64,000 nucleotides of DNA from Blasia pusilla (taxonomy: Eukaryota > Marchantiophyta > Marchantiopsida > Blasiales): contig CM114271.1 of the NCBI GenBank assembly GCA_050084515.1, positions 10,664,001 to 10,728,000 of the forward strand, written 5' to 3'. The translations under genes and the position numbers were made by a program. Position 1 is the stretch's first letter; each line of letters starts with the position of its first letter. The notes beneath the pieces were generated by a model. That model saw only the letters and a list, made by a program, of their open reading frames with translations, ran no database searches and was not told where the DNA came from. Of this stretch, positions 10,560 to 22,225 are shown piece by piece.

Positions 10560-12790
10560 GGGGCAGAATAGTAATCATCTTATTGCACAAGGCAAATTGG
10601 ACCTTAACATCCAATCGAGTAGAATAGTAACCTCTAGGGTGTGTCGGATTGAAACTCTCGTTCCAAATGTGGCGACATGCCATCCACCTAATAAAGTCAA
10701 CAGAAAGTTCAAAAAAACTTGCTTTGCACCTCTATCGCGATTATGTGAATCGTGGCTTATCAGTTAAGAAGAAATGTGGATTTTTCGATGACAAGCACGC
10801 GGAGGTCCCATTGTCCTTAATTCAGATCTTAAGATCCGATTGAAGGGTCATTGGACTGTGGGCGAATTGGACCTTAAGATCCAATCGAAATGAATGGCAA
10901 CCTCTAGGATATGTCCGATTGGAACTCTAGCTCCGAATGTTGCGAGGAGCCATCCACCTAATAAAGTCAGTAGAGAGTTGAAGAAAACATGCTTTACGCC
11001 TCTATTGCGATTATGTGAATCGTGGATTATGTGTTAAAAAGAAATGTGGACTGTCCGCTGAGAGGCACGCCGAGGTCTGAATGACCTTCAATCAGATCTT
11101 AAGATCCGATATAAGGGTCAGTGGACAATGGGCGAATTGGATCTTAAGATCCAATCGAGAAGGATGGATCTTAAGGTCCACTCTTAAGCAGAGAAAAGCG
11201 TCAGCCTCTAGGGTAGTTCTTTGATTGGAACTATAGTACCAAATGTTCCTAATAAAATTAGGAGATAGTTTGCAAGCCTAAAGGCCAAGATTCTCTCACT
11301 TGGAGGTAATTGGGAACTGTAGTTCCGAATGACCTTCAAACGGATCTTAAGATCCCATTTGAAAGAACATCGGGCGCCTCTCCGCGAGATGGGAACACAC
11401 AACTTCCAGCGATACTCGAAACTTCCGCTAACAAGCATGCAAAGGTCCAACCAAATATCCTTAATTCGGATCTTAAGATCCGATTGAAGGGTCACTAGAC
11501 TCTGGGCAAATTGGACATTAAGATCCAATCAGGATGAATGGAAACCTCTAGGGTAAGTGATTGTAAGTCCGATTGGAACTCTTGTTCCAAATATTGCGAG
11601 GAGCCATCCACCTAATAAAGTCAGCAGAGAGTTGAAAAAAACTTGCTTTGCATCTCTATGGCAATTCTGTGAATCGTGGATTATCTGTTAAGAAGAAACA
11701 TGGATTGTCAGCCAACAAGCACGCGGAGGTCCAAATGTCCTTAATTCGGATCTTAAGATCCGATCGAAGGGTCACTGGATTGTGGGTAATTTGGACTTTA
11801 AGATCCAATCGGGATGAATAGCAACCTCTAGGGTATGTTCGATTGGAACTCTGGTTTCGAATGTTGCGAGAGCCATCCACCTAATAAAGTGAGGAGAGAG
11901 TTGAAAAACCTGCTTTGCGCCTCTATGGCGATTCTGTGAATCGTGAGTTACCTATTAAGAAGAAATATGGACTATCCGGTGACAAGAACGCGAAGGTCTG
12001 AAAGTCCTTAATTCGGATCTAAAGATCCGATCGAAGGGTCACAGGACTGTGGGCGAATTGGACCTTAAGATCCAATCGAGATGAATGGAAACCTCTAGGG
12101 TATGTCCGATTGGAACTCTGGTTCCGAATGCCGCGAAGAGCCATCCACCTAATAAAGTCAGCAGAGAGTTGAAAAAAACCTGCTTTGCGCCTCTATGGAA
12201 ATTTTGTGAATTTTGGATTATGTGTTAAGAAGAAATGTGGACTTTCCGTTGACAGGCACGTGGAGGTCCGAATGACCTTCAATCGGATCTTAATATCCAA
12301 TATAAGGATCATTGGACAATGGGCGAATTGGACCTAAGATCCACTTGGGAAGAGTGATTCTTAAGGTCCACTCTTAAGCAGAGAAAAGCGTTAGCCTCTA
12401 GGGTAGTTATCCGACTGGAACTATAGTTATGAATATTCCTAATAAAGTCAGAAGAGAGTTTGCAAGCCTGAAAGCCAAGATTCTCTCACTTGGAGGTGAT
12501 TAGGAACTGTAGTTCCGAATGACCTTCAAACGGATCTTAAGATCCCATTTGAAAGAACATCGGGCGCCTCTCTGCGAGAGACGGGAATGGACAACTTGCC
12601 ACCTGGCTCGCAAACTCTCATCTGACTTTCTTAGGTGCATGTCACCTCGACACATTCGGATCTATAGTTCCAATCAGAGAAATATCCTTGAGGGCCACAC
12701 TTTTCTTGAGTCAAGCTCTCGATTGGATCTTAATGTCCTATTCGGATCTTAAGATCTGATTTTGGCGATCATCATGCACGAATGCCTGAT
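10560..12790. repeat. Complex tandem repeat, about 270 bp unit, rich in GATCTTAAGATC dyads
   Basis: The marker TTGGACCTTAAGATCCAATCG, or a variant, recurs near 10590, 10862, 11134, 11503, 11790, 12053 and 12324, giving mostly 265-285 bp spacing. Each unit also holds CCTCTAGGG, CATCCACCTAATAAAGTC, GTGAATCGTGG and a second dyad near GGATCTTAAGATCCG. Two units (from 11134 and 12324, about 1.19 kb apart) carry a variant segment with TCCACTCTTAAGCAGAG and GCGCCTCTC, so there is a higher-order period of about four units. No coding frame is conserved between units. This looks like a satellite or a tandemly amplified LTR/intergenic piece. Confidence 0.85.
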
Positions 12791-14562
12791 TCGAAACTAT
12801 GGTTCCAACTAGATATCTTTTCAATGGGCGTCATGCATGTACGAGAGCCCAATTAGAACTCAAGTTCTGAATGAGTCTCGGCAATTTTGTGAAAGTAGAC
12901 TGGCCGATTCAAGTGGAATTGGATCTTCAGATCCAATTCACGCTATGGAGCTTTGCCCAAAAACCGTGTGTAGGGTTACACCTATCTGACGTGGTTGGAT
13001 ATAATTTGTACTGCACCTACGACTATGGTCAAATTAAAGTCTAATGTCTATTCCTCTATAAATATATTCCAAAAAAAAAATACTGGAAAACACAAATTAC
13101 AGAGTTTGCGTCACACTTACATGATTATTTGAATGGTGATTCGACTCTGTATCAGGACGATCTGCTTATCAAGCGACGATGATGAAGCAATAATTGAAGT
13201 CACAAATTGATTTGTTGGATTAGTGGAGGCCACCATGAGAGGGGAAATTTATATGGGTAGAGACCCTAAGTGGAATCAATTATGAAAGGATAGATGGTCC
13301 AAAAGAGGAAAAAATAGATGACTTATGTGTAGAGCCCGTCAAGAGGTTCAATTCATAAGCTTACGATATGCGAAGGCCTGACGTCTCAAGACCATGGTTA
13401 CGATTGTGATCATGTGGTATAACGTTGTTATGGATTGAAGAGAACAGACAGAGAGGGACAGAGGACATTGGGATACTAGGCTCCCGAGGTTGGGTTGATA
13501 GAGGAATGAGGAAAAAACCGTTCTAATGGAATGAGCGAGGAATATATAGGATTCCAACCAAAGTCAGTTTAAGGTGATCGATCCGTGCCCTTTCATCAAT
13601 CTTAGCCATTGGTTTTCATAACTAATTGAGGAGTGGCTCGGATGATTTCGACATATGCGGTTTTGATCTAATGCGCAATATCTTCTCCTAACAAAAATCA
13701 CTAATTTGTAACATCCAAATTTGAATTCTGAAATCGACGTGAGTATTAGCTTAATTAACCTAGGTTTTGATCCGATGAGCGATATCTTCTCCTGACACGG
13801 ATCCTCAATCTGTGACGTCCAAATTTGAATTTTGAAATCAATGCGAGTATTAGGTTAAGAAATGTAGGTGTGTTGCCATCAATCTAATTTGGACCGCTAG
13901 TCGAACATTGAGTCTAGCATGAATGACAAGTATAAGTAGTAACATTTTCTCGGATCATTTTTCGCTAGCAATCTCTCTCCACCGGAGGTGCATAGTGCTT
14001 GTTCTAGAAGTGAGGGAAGAATGTGAACGCCCGATTGTTGATCTTTTGTAGGTCGACGCGGAAATATAATCCTGAGTTTTTTTTTCCTTCTCCTTCTGAA
14101 TGCAACATTTGTGTTGTTATCGATCTGATCTACAGTGGAGTTTAATAGGAGATTGTTAATAGGAGTTTGATAAAAATGGCGGCAGGATAGAAAATGCCTT
14201 TCTGGGGCTTTTAGATACTATGACTTCCGACTCTAAAGGAAGATTTCTTGTCAAGGTTAAAGAGAACGCCATCTTCGCCAGACTTTTTTCAATGTGTATT
14301 TGGCGCCCAACACGTCTGATGCAATGGCATTGTATCATTATATTTGTAAAGGGAATACAAGGAGGTACTTACATTCCGATTGCTCAAGTCATATAGCTAA
14401 TTTGAAAATCTAATGCGCTTGGCATATCAAGTGCACATCAAACTAGTAACATGCCCATCCAGCATGCTCGTTAGAGGTCTCGTAGAGTTCATTTTGGACT
14501 CTATTTCTAACTAGTAAGCCGTAAATTCTCGTTCTCATTTCTAGCACAGGAGGGAACAGTTC
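12791..14562. other. Spacer with one short tandem duplication
   Basis: No supported gene. It contains the duplication at 13660-13870, a poly(A) run near 13071-13080 and degraded copies of the AGATCCAATT motif from the neighbouring satellite near 12930. Confidence 0.5.
13660..13870. repeat. Two-copy tandem duplication, about 107 bp unit
   Basis: Both copies contain GATATCTTCTCCTGACA (ATATCTTCTCCTAACA in the first) and ATCCAAATTTGAATT-like blocks, starting near 13663 and 13770. They differ by scattered substitutions. Confidence 0.8.
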
Positions 14563-15260
14563 TAGCAATTTGATTTAGAAACTTCAATTTCGCATGCCCT
14601 CGTTTAGGGCTCTGTTCTCATTTCTCCAACCAGAACCTGAGTTTCGATTGATCCTTCTTTTCAATTCAAGAATTGGATCTATAGTTCCGTTGGTGTGGTA
14701 ACCGAGAAACAGGCCAGCAATTTGATTTTGGATGTACAATTCCGTATGATCCTTGTTTAGAACTCTGTTGTCGTCAATGGATCCGGAACCTGAGTTCAAA
14801 TTGATCCTCCTTTTCATTTCAAGAATTGGATCTATAATTTTGATGGGGACGAAGCTAGGAAAGAGGCACACGGTCTCATTTGGGAACTATAGTTCTGAAT
14901 GCCCTCGTTTAAACTCAGCTCTGGTCTCTAGAACCGGAACCTAAGTTCCGATTCTTCCTCCTTCTCATGTCGAGAACTAGATCTATAGCTCCGATGGTGA
15001 GCAAGCCGGGAAGGAGCGGATCGGAGAGGAGTGAGGCAACGGCCAACAAGCAAGTCAAAAGCGGCCTTGCTTTGCGTAACTAGAAGTCAAAGGGCCCCAA
15101 ATCCTGCTGTCTGCAGGGATCACTATATGCGAGTGCGAGGAGAGTTCGGACTCAATTTTGGTCTCTCGAACAGGAACCTGAGTTCCGATTCATCTTCCTT
15201 CTCATCTCAAGAGCTGGATCTATAGCTCTGATGGTGAGCAAGCCTGGAAGGAGGCCTGCG
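14563..15260. repeat. Four-copy repeat, about 150 bp unit
   Basis: Units start near 14563, 14710, 14870 and 15125. Shared blocks are GGAACCTGAGTTCCGATT, TCCTTCTCAT and GAATTGGATCTATAGTTCC, followed by GATGGTGAGCAAGCC-type sequence. The last two units are separated by unrelated sequence with a GGAGCGG core. Noncoding. Confidence 0.75.
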
Positions 15261-15293
15261 ATCTTTGTGCGCCCCTTCATGAGTGGCTCCCCT

Positions 15294-17866
15294 GTGTGTT
15301 AGATACTTTTGGGTCTCTAGTTAGGTGAGTGGAAGGAGCTAGAACAACAGTCTGCAATTTAAATGGGTGAGTTAGGTGATAGAAGTAGTTAGTTGGAGTT
15401 ACCCTATGCTCTTAACTCAAGGTACTCTTTAACCAGGGAAACCTAGATAGAGAAAGCAAGGGTATAGTGAGGCAACCTGGTGAGCACTCTGCTCTTAAGT
15501 CTAACTAGGGGATAGATCAGCTGTAGTTAGACTAACAAGAGTTAAATTAACCGTAGTTATTTTAGTTGTAGTTAAGTCAACCTTGGTTGGATTGAGAGTA
15601 TGTAGGGTTAGCCAATGGTCAAGATAATCAATGTTAAGAAAATGATTGATGAAATTCTACTAGGAAGGCTTGATTTAGGGAAGGTTTTTAGTGGAATTAT
15701 AAGGCCACTCTAAACTGGTAGGTCTACTAAAGCGATGGCTAAGTTAGGGGAAGTTTTAGAGGGGACTTACTAGCCTGTAGAGTAAGGTTACAATAGTGTC
15801 AATAGGAAAGTGTCGAGGCCTGAAGTTCGAGAGGCACATGACAGAGCTTGGAGCTATCGTGGCCAGCATAGAGGGGAGAATCAAATGTTGATGGCTGGGG
15901 CTTGGCTGATCGGTTTGGTGATTGAATAGGCTTGTTAGAAAGGTCTTTGGATACTCTTCAAGATGATACATTCGAATCAAGACATTGGATGTTGGGCTAG
16001 AATTCTCAAGGTAGATTAGAACAGCAAGGAATCTGGGATTTTTGGAAAACAAGAAGGTAGACTATTCGAGGGCTGCTAGCTAGAGCACTAGAGAGCCAAA
16101 TCTTAATCTAATTGATGGCATGGCTTCGCCTTGAGATGCTCTACACTATGGAGGTCACCCACAAGAATTTTTAGCAAGCAATGAGGAGCATGGGATACTC
16201 CACGAGGGCTGAGCTTGGGAAGTTACGGTGACAAAAAAGTGGACAACTAGGTAGGCTGATTTTAAGGGATTGGGTGGACCAATGCTTGAGAGGAGTGGTG
16301 GCATATCTTTGCCCTTGGACTCTTCATATGTTTGTGGTCTTGAATCAAGCCTATCAAGGATCGGTTGGGCACATAGGATGCTCGAGGGGAGGCTGGAATA
16401 CAGGGAGGGTATCCAAGGCTGCAAGGAGTAGGGCTTGACTTGTCATTCAATGATGGAGTAGGTGGTGCAAGAGAAAGGCCAGAAAGCTCGAGAATCCAAG
16501 GGAGAGATCTATGGAGCTGAGAGGATCCAAGGAGTGATTTCTGGAAGATTTGTGCAAGTGGAGCTAAGTGGAGGTGTGAACTGAGTGCTCTCAGCTTCAC
16601 TTGAAAGTGCTCACTTTGGTTTAGTACAGGAGGCATACATGTTGTTGGCTAGTAGACACTTGATCTCTTGAGCCAAGCTAGCCAGCAAAGTATGTGCTCC
16701 CAGATCTAGGTAGTGTGTAGTGTGCTTGAAGGGGCTGAGACTAAGAAGGTCTCCCATGTACTAGATGGCTTTGTGATATACATAAAGTAGCCCTTTGGAA
16801 TGATTTCACTCCACTGCCCTATATCTGAGTTTGTGCATGATTGAGTGATGAGTTGGAGGGCTTGATGAAGTGAGATTCTTGGAGCTCATTCAACTAATCA
16901 TTCAAACGTGTAGTGAGTGGAGAAGAGGCTATACCAGTAGAGGAGAGGCAAGCTTAGGTTCCAAGATTGTGCTCCTCCAAGGTGTGCTTTGAAAACTTCT
17001 TGTTCTGCCCACCTGAGTATGGCCTTTGACACTAATCATTGATTACTTCCAGGGTGTGACAACCTGCACTTCCAGGTCTGGTAAGTGATAAGAGATTAGT
17101 GAGTGGAGAAAGAGGATCATTCTTGAGCTTCACTATAGGTAGAAGACCATGGGCTCAGCCTGTTAAGTCTCCTACTACCTGAACAAGGAGGGAGAACAAA
17201 GGACCAGCAAGGTAAGAGGAGAAGAAGAAAGGATGTGGGTGTTGGTTTGAGCAAATAGAGAGTTGCAACCCTTTCAAGCTACCCTAGGGGTGGATGATTA
17301 TACTAGACAACGTATTGGATGGCCTTATGTTGTTTTAGTAATCTCTAGTTTTGAGCCTTGAGTATGTGTTCTGGTTGGATTGCCACTGGACACTCTATCT
17401 AAGGACTCAAAACTACACCCAAGCTCTCACTAGATAACTCGGTGAGGAGCAAAAGGTGATCGCACTACTTGATCAGTTAGGAGTTGTGTGTGCTTTAGAG
17501 GATTTCCTTGGTACATTCAACTAGTCCAAGGCAGCACATGGAGGACCTTACGCTGCCCTAGTCATTCTTGACTGTGATTTCTAAGTAGAGTGTGCTTGTT
17601 GGGTTCCACTGGCCACTCCACTCAAAGCATTCAGGAGAATGGAAGGAATTTTGGTTAGTGTGGTGAAGATAGGATTGTGATATTGAAGTGGAGATTATTT
17701 CTCCAGCCTCTTAAGGTAAAGAGGTGGGGTTTACAGCTGTTAAGGAGTACATCACAAATTTTTGATCTTTTGGCCTGGCCCTAAACTCTTACATGGGACC
17801 GAACTGGTGGAAATAGCACTATTTCCACTTGGGTTGTGTGCTGGCCATGTATTCCCTGCTATGACA
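15294..17866 (+). mobile_element. Probable 5' LTR of gypsy element A
   Basis: The right end is defined by TATGACA (CA at 17865-17866), three bases before a tRNA-Asp-type primer site. The left end is only a guess at a TGTGTGTTAGATAC near 15294, since no 3' LTR is present in the window to compare. The 2.5 kb between is purine-rich and has no convincing coding region, as expected for a long plant gypsy LTR. Confidence 0.4.
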
Positions 17867-17869
17867 TTT

Positions 17870-17887
17870 TGGCACCGCTGCCGGGGA
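17870..17887 (+). other. Primer binding site, tRNA-Asp type
   Basis: TGGCACCGCTGCCGGGGA differs at two positions from the common plant gypsy primer site TGGCGCCGTTGCCGGGGA complementary to the tRNA-Asp 3' end. It lies just inside the LTR and 35 bp before gag. Confidence 0.85.
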
Positions 17888-17921
17888 GCTGTGGAGTCCA
17901 GACCAGAAGTGAAGGAGCCTT

Positions 17922-19409
17922 ATGAGTGAGCGGCATCAAAGACATTCAGCAAGAAGTGAACAGAAGGCTGCTGCAGACCACCAAGAAGAGAGACAAAGAG
18001 CTTCCCTAGGAGACGCTTTAGTGAGGAGTTCAAGTTCATCACCTGCTATAGCAGCCTGCCCAGTTCAAGTGGTTCGTGCTCAAGCTATCTCAGTCAAGAT
18101 GCCTCCCTCATTTTGAATCAAGTACACCAGATTTCGAGGGGATGGTAGTCAAGATGTGGATGACTGGATGGAGCAATACCTAGCAACTTTGGCAGCCAAT
18201 GATGAAGGGGATGAAGACACGACCAAAAGGTTGTTTCGTGGGCTGATTGATGGAGAAGCCTTGCGTTGGTACAATGCCTTGGAGGTTGGAGAGACAGCTG
18301 ATTGGGCAAGGCTGAAGTCAGCATTTGAGCAAGAGTTTAGGGAGATTGGGGCAGATTCAAGGGTGTCACGACTGAATGCTATCAAGATGAAGGCAAGTGA
18401 CACACTAAGGAGCTACACCCAGCGTGTCCAGCAGCTGATAGGGAAGCTGTCCATAGTACCACCAGAAAACCTTCAGTTGGAGTGGTTTATTTCTGGTCTA
18501 CCAGAGTTGTTGGATTTTGAAGTGAGGAAGGCAGATCCTCAAACATTAGCAGCTGTTGTTGATGTGGCCACGAGATATGAGAAGTCAGCCCTACTATCAG
18601 GCCGCTGGGCAGAGAAGAAGCTGAAGAAGAAGGTCAAGTTTGAGGACTCTGATGATAGTGATGAGTACTTGGTGGAGGACAGAGAAGAGAAGTCTGGCCA
18701 TCAGCGAGGTAGAGAGACGCATCAATCACAACTCACCAAGGTTGTGAAGGATGAGATGCAAACCTTAAGGACAGCCATAGAGGAGGTAAAGGTGCAGATG
18801 GCTGATATCAAGAAGAACCGCAAGCCAGTCCCTATGACCCGCACTAATATTTGGTGCACCCGCTGCAAGGAGGGTCACTTCTCTCATGATTGTCAAGCTG
18901 ATTGGAGGATGATCCAAGAGACTGAGCTGAACTCTCAGGAGCTAGAGCTCAAGGACATAGAGTCTCTTTATGCTATTCAGCAAGGAGCTCTACGTGCTGA
19001 TATCAGGGCTAGACCAGGGGGTTCAATACCAAGAATCCCCGGTACCTGTTGGGAGTGTGGGGAGGTTGGACATATCTCACCTGAGTGCCCACACCGGAGG
19101 ATGCCTGGGGAGTACATCTTGCTGTGTAGAAATTGCAGGGAAGAGGGGCACAAGGCTTCTAGGTGCCCAAAGCCTGTGCAATTCAGAGTGTTGCCCCACT
19201 ATACCCCAATCCCACCTAGGGAAGAGACAACCCTCAACTGGTCCAACAAGGCAGCAGCAGAGCAGCAACCAAGGGACGAGGGCACAACTTCAACTGTCAG
19301 ATGGATCCAGGACTGTGAAGAGAATGTGTGGAGAGTGTCTACCAGAAGGCAAACCAATGAAGAGAAGGGCAAGGGGGCCTGCAAGAGAGGAGGTCAGATC
19401 AGGTGGTGA
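17922..19409 (+). pseudogene. Gypsy A gag polyprotein with one in-frame stop
   Basis: Frame 17922-19409 encodes a Gag of about 495 residues, broken only by one TGA at 18114-18116. After the stop the text continues in the same frame with YTRFRGDG, DDWMEQY and FRGLIDGEALRWYNAL, the retrotransposon-Gag capsid region that forms the particle. A charged linker and coiled coil follow. Three CCHC zinc knuckles close the protein: CTRCKEGHFSHDC, CWECGEVGHISPEC and CRNCREEGHKASRC, presumably binding element RNA. The frame is otherwise open, so a single base substitution inactivated it, or the stop is read through. I favour mutation because it lies inside the conserved capsid start. Confidence 0.85.
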
Positions 19410-20178
19410 AGAAGAGGAAGAAACACCAGCCTTTGAGTTGCCTGATGTTACTGAAGAAGTGCTAGCCCACTTGGAAGAGCTACATACCAAGGAGGGAGAG
19501 GTCAGTACCAAGAGGACTACAATGGTGGTAAGACCTTCTTTGTCCCCTGCAGCCAGAAGGGAGTTGCACTACAACATCATGCAGGACATTGAGAAGAGGT
19601 TAGCTGAAGAGGTCACCATTGGGCAGTTGTTGAAGGATAATCCAAGGTACCGAAAGCAAGTGTTGGATGCAGTGAAGACCAAGAGGAGGAAGAGGTTGCC
19701 ACCTACCATTTCAGAGGTGAGGTACACTGAAGTGGAGGATTGGGGAGCACCTGAGATTGACACTGAGATTGAAGGGTGTTTGATCACAAGGGTACCAGTG
19801 GATGGAGGTTCAGGTGTGAATGTTATGATGGAGCAAACTGCTGCTGACCTGGGTTACACCGTATTCGAGCCTACCCCAAAGATATTGAGGATGGCTAACC
19901 AAGAGGAAGTGGTACCAGTGGGTAAGTTATCTCAGGTAGTTACTACGATGGGAGAGTTGGAGTATAAGCTGAACTATGTAGTAATCAGGCTACCCATTCC
20001 TGCTACATTCCAAATTTTGTTGGGAAGGCCTTGGCTGTACAAGGCAGGAGTTTTGGAGGATTGGAAGAAGAAGGAGTTTAGGATGGGTTCAGTGAGGATT
20101 CCATGGGGGGGCTTCCAACATACCAAGGTGAGACAACAACAAGCTCCATGGGGTACACAACTGAGAGTGAGGAAGTAG
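19290..20178 (+). CDS. Gypsy A aspartic protease region
   Basis: This frame is +1 to gag and overlaps its end, consistent with frameshifted gag-pol expression or with an indel. It opens with an acidic linker (GGEEEEETP), then VPVDGGSGVNVM, in the position of the D-[ST]-G active site of retropepsins (plant gypsy elements often show DGGS). ILLGRPWL, the hydrophobic C-terminal protease strand, follows about 75 residues later. Protease would cut the Gag-Pol polyprotein. The frame ends at 20178 and RT continues in another frame from about 20103. Confidence 0.7.
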
Positions 20179-21092
20179 ATGAAGAAGAGCAAGCTTCAGA
20201 TTGCTGGATGGTGGTGAATGCCTTCAAGACAGCAACAGAAGGAGAGTTTGACTTCAACCAACCAGAGGAAGAGCACGTGCAGGTCAAGGAAGATGAAGAG
20301 CAAGAGGACACCACCAAGACTTGGCCCCTTACATCAGGTGAAGGAGATCAAGCAAGACTAGTTATGGGGCAGAAGAAGAAGAATGAGCATGCCCTGGGAG
20401 AACTTGATGTCCCACTCATCAGTGAATGGGTGCACCAGCAGCTAATGGAGGATCCAGGTATGAAGGGCTATCATGAGACCTTTGGAAGAGAGCAAGAGGA
20501 GGACCTCTCCGCTGCTGTAAAACCAGTTCAGTATGAGAAGATGAGTCTTACGCCAGATATGGAGTTCTATGTAGGGAGGACTATCCAGGAGGTGGAGAAA
20601 GAAGCCTACAAGGAGTTGTTGCTAGAGTTCAAGGATGTGTTTTCTTGGTCACATCATGACCTGACTGGAATCTCACCTGAGTATGGAGAACATCGGATAC
20701 ACTTGAAGGAGGATGCAGTACCAGTTAGGCAAAGGCAATGCAGGCTCAATCCAAAGTACTCCTTGAAGGTGAAGGAGGAGTTGGATAAGCTATTGGAGGC
20801 AGGATTTATCTATCATGTAAAACATAGTGAGTGGGTATCCCCCATTGTGATTGTGCCAAAGAAGGTGGGAGCTGATGGAATAGCCAAGATCAGAGTTTGT
20901 CAAGACTATAGAAAGTTGAATGAGGCTACCAAGAAGGACTTCTACCCGCTGCCCTTCACTGATATCATACTGGACCATGTAGCTGGTCATGCGGTGTACA
21001 CTTTCTTGGATGGGATGTCAGGGTACTACCAGACCTTCATCAGAGTTGGAGACCAGATCTACACTACATTGGGGGACTTATGCATTTCGTAG
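20103..21092 (+). pseudogene. Gypsy A reverse transcriptase, N-terminal part (frameshifted)
   Basis: After an acidic linker, RT fingers and palm begin: VFSWSHHDLTGI, EYGEHRIHL, VPVRQRQCRLNPKY, SEWVSPIVIVPKK, IRVCQDYRKLNEATKKD, YPLPFTDIILD and FLDGMSGYYQ, which carries the first catalytic Asp. The frame ends in the stop at 21090 because of an indel near 21060; the alternative frame continues with WGTYAFRRMPFGLCNAP. The reaction would be element RNA to DNA copying in cytoplasmic particles. Confidence 0.85.
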
Positions 21093-22225
21093 GATGCCCT
21101 TTGGATTGTGTAATGCTCCAGGTACATTTCAGAGGATCATGAGAGACGTTTTCCATGATTTCTTGAGGCATTTTCTAGAGGTCTTCATTGATGATTTTGT
21201 AGTTTTCAATAAGAGGGAGGAGCATCTACAACATTTGAGGCTTACATTTGAAAGATGTAGGGAAGCCAATCTAAAGTTAAACCCAGGAAAGTGCTTCATT
21301 GGGATGGAGAGTGGGATACCGTTGGGGCATAGAGTATCAGCTGAGGGGATTGCTGTAGACCTGGATAAAGTGACCACCATCTTGGCTCTCAAAGCACCCA
21401 CTAGTGTGAAAGAAGTTCGTGGCTTCCTTGGCATGGTTGGTTATTATAGGAGATTTGTAGAGGGATATGCTAAGATTGCTCCCCCATTGACTGAGCTGCT
21501 GAAGAAGGAGGCTACATTCCACTGGACAGATCGCCAAGAGGAAGCTTTTAGGGAGCTCAAGGCAAAGATGGTGAAGGCACCCATGATGGCAGCGCCAAGG
21601 TTTGATAGAGAGTTCCATGTAACTGGTGATGCTTCTGGATTTTGCATAGGAATTATATTATGGCAGTATGGAGAGGACAAAGAGGAGAGGCCAATTTATT
21701 ATGCTAGTAGGCAGTTGAGTTCCGCTGAGAGAAACTATAGCACTACTGAGAGAGAGTGCTTGCCTATCATTTTTGCGTGTAAGAAGTTCAGGCATTACCT
21801 CATTGGCTATGATGTGGTCTTTCACACTGATCATGATGCCATCAAACATCTGGTCAACAAGGCTGATCTATCCGGCAGAGTTGCAAGGTGGGTTATGCTG
21901 CTACAAGAGTTCCAATACCAGATCAAGGTGAAGCCAGGGATGGGGAACAAGAATGTTGACTACCTATCCAGGCTAGAGGAGGAAGAGATGAGAAACTCTA
22001 TTGCTGCTGAGTTTCCTGATGAACACCTCTTTGCCATTTCAGAAGAAGACGATGAGTATGCTGAGATTAGAAGGTATCTCAAAGAGGGAGTTGTTCCACC
22101 CGGAAACTCTCAAAAACAAAAGATGTTTATGGTTAAGGCAGGGCCATATACATTGATCAAGGATGTGCTGTTCAAACTTGGACCAGATGACAGGTTGAGA
22201 AGGTGTGTGAGTAAGGGAGAAAGCC
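21060..22225 (+). pseudogene. Gypsy A reverse transcriptase C-terminal part and RNase H
   Basis: It continues RT in the frame of 20989: MPFGLCNAPGTFQRIM, VFIDDFVVF (catalytic double Asp near 21188-21193) and FLGMVGYYRRFVEGYAKIAP. RNase H follows: FHVTGDASGFCIG (first catalytic Asp), STTERECLPIIFACKKFRHY, FHTDHDAIKHLV and a VDYLSRLEEEE end. LFKLGPDDRLRRCV, the usual start of the zinc-binding part of integrase, is reached at about 22200. There the element stops: sequence after about 22225 belongs to element B read in the opposite direction. No integrase or 3' LTR of A is present. Confidence 0.85.

Larger units (their letters stand above)
15294..22225 (+). mobile_element. Ty3/gypsy retrotransposon A, 3'-truncated
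   Basis: Order LTR, primer site, gag (with three CCHC knuckles), protease, RT, RNase H on the plus strand, ended at RNase H/integrase by a junction with element B. The tRNA-Asp-type primer site and the DGGS protease suggest a non-chromovirus (Tat/Athila-like) plant lineage; lineage is inference. Three lesions disrupt it: one stop in gag and frame changes near 20105-20178 and 21060. Confidence 0.8.

Noticed and set aside
19077-19511. Minus-strand ORFs inside gypsy A gag and protease
   Set aside because: Shadows of the plus-strand coding frames; no motifs of their own.
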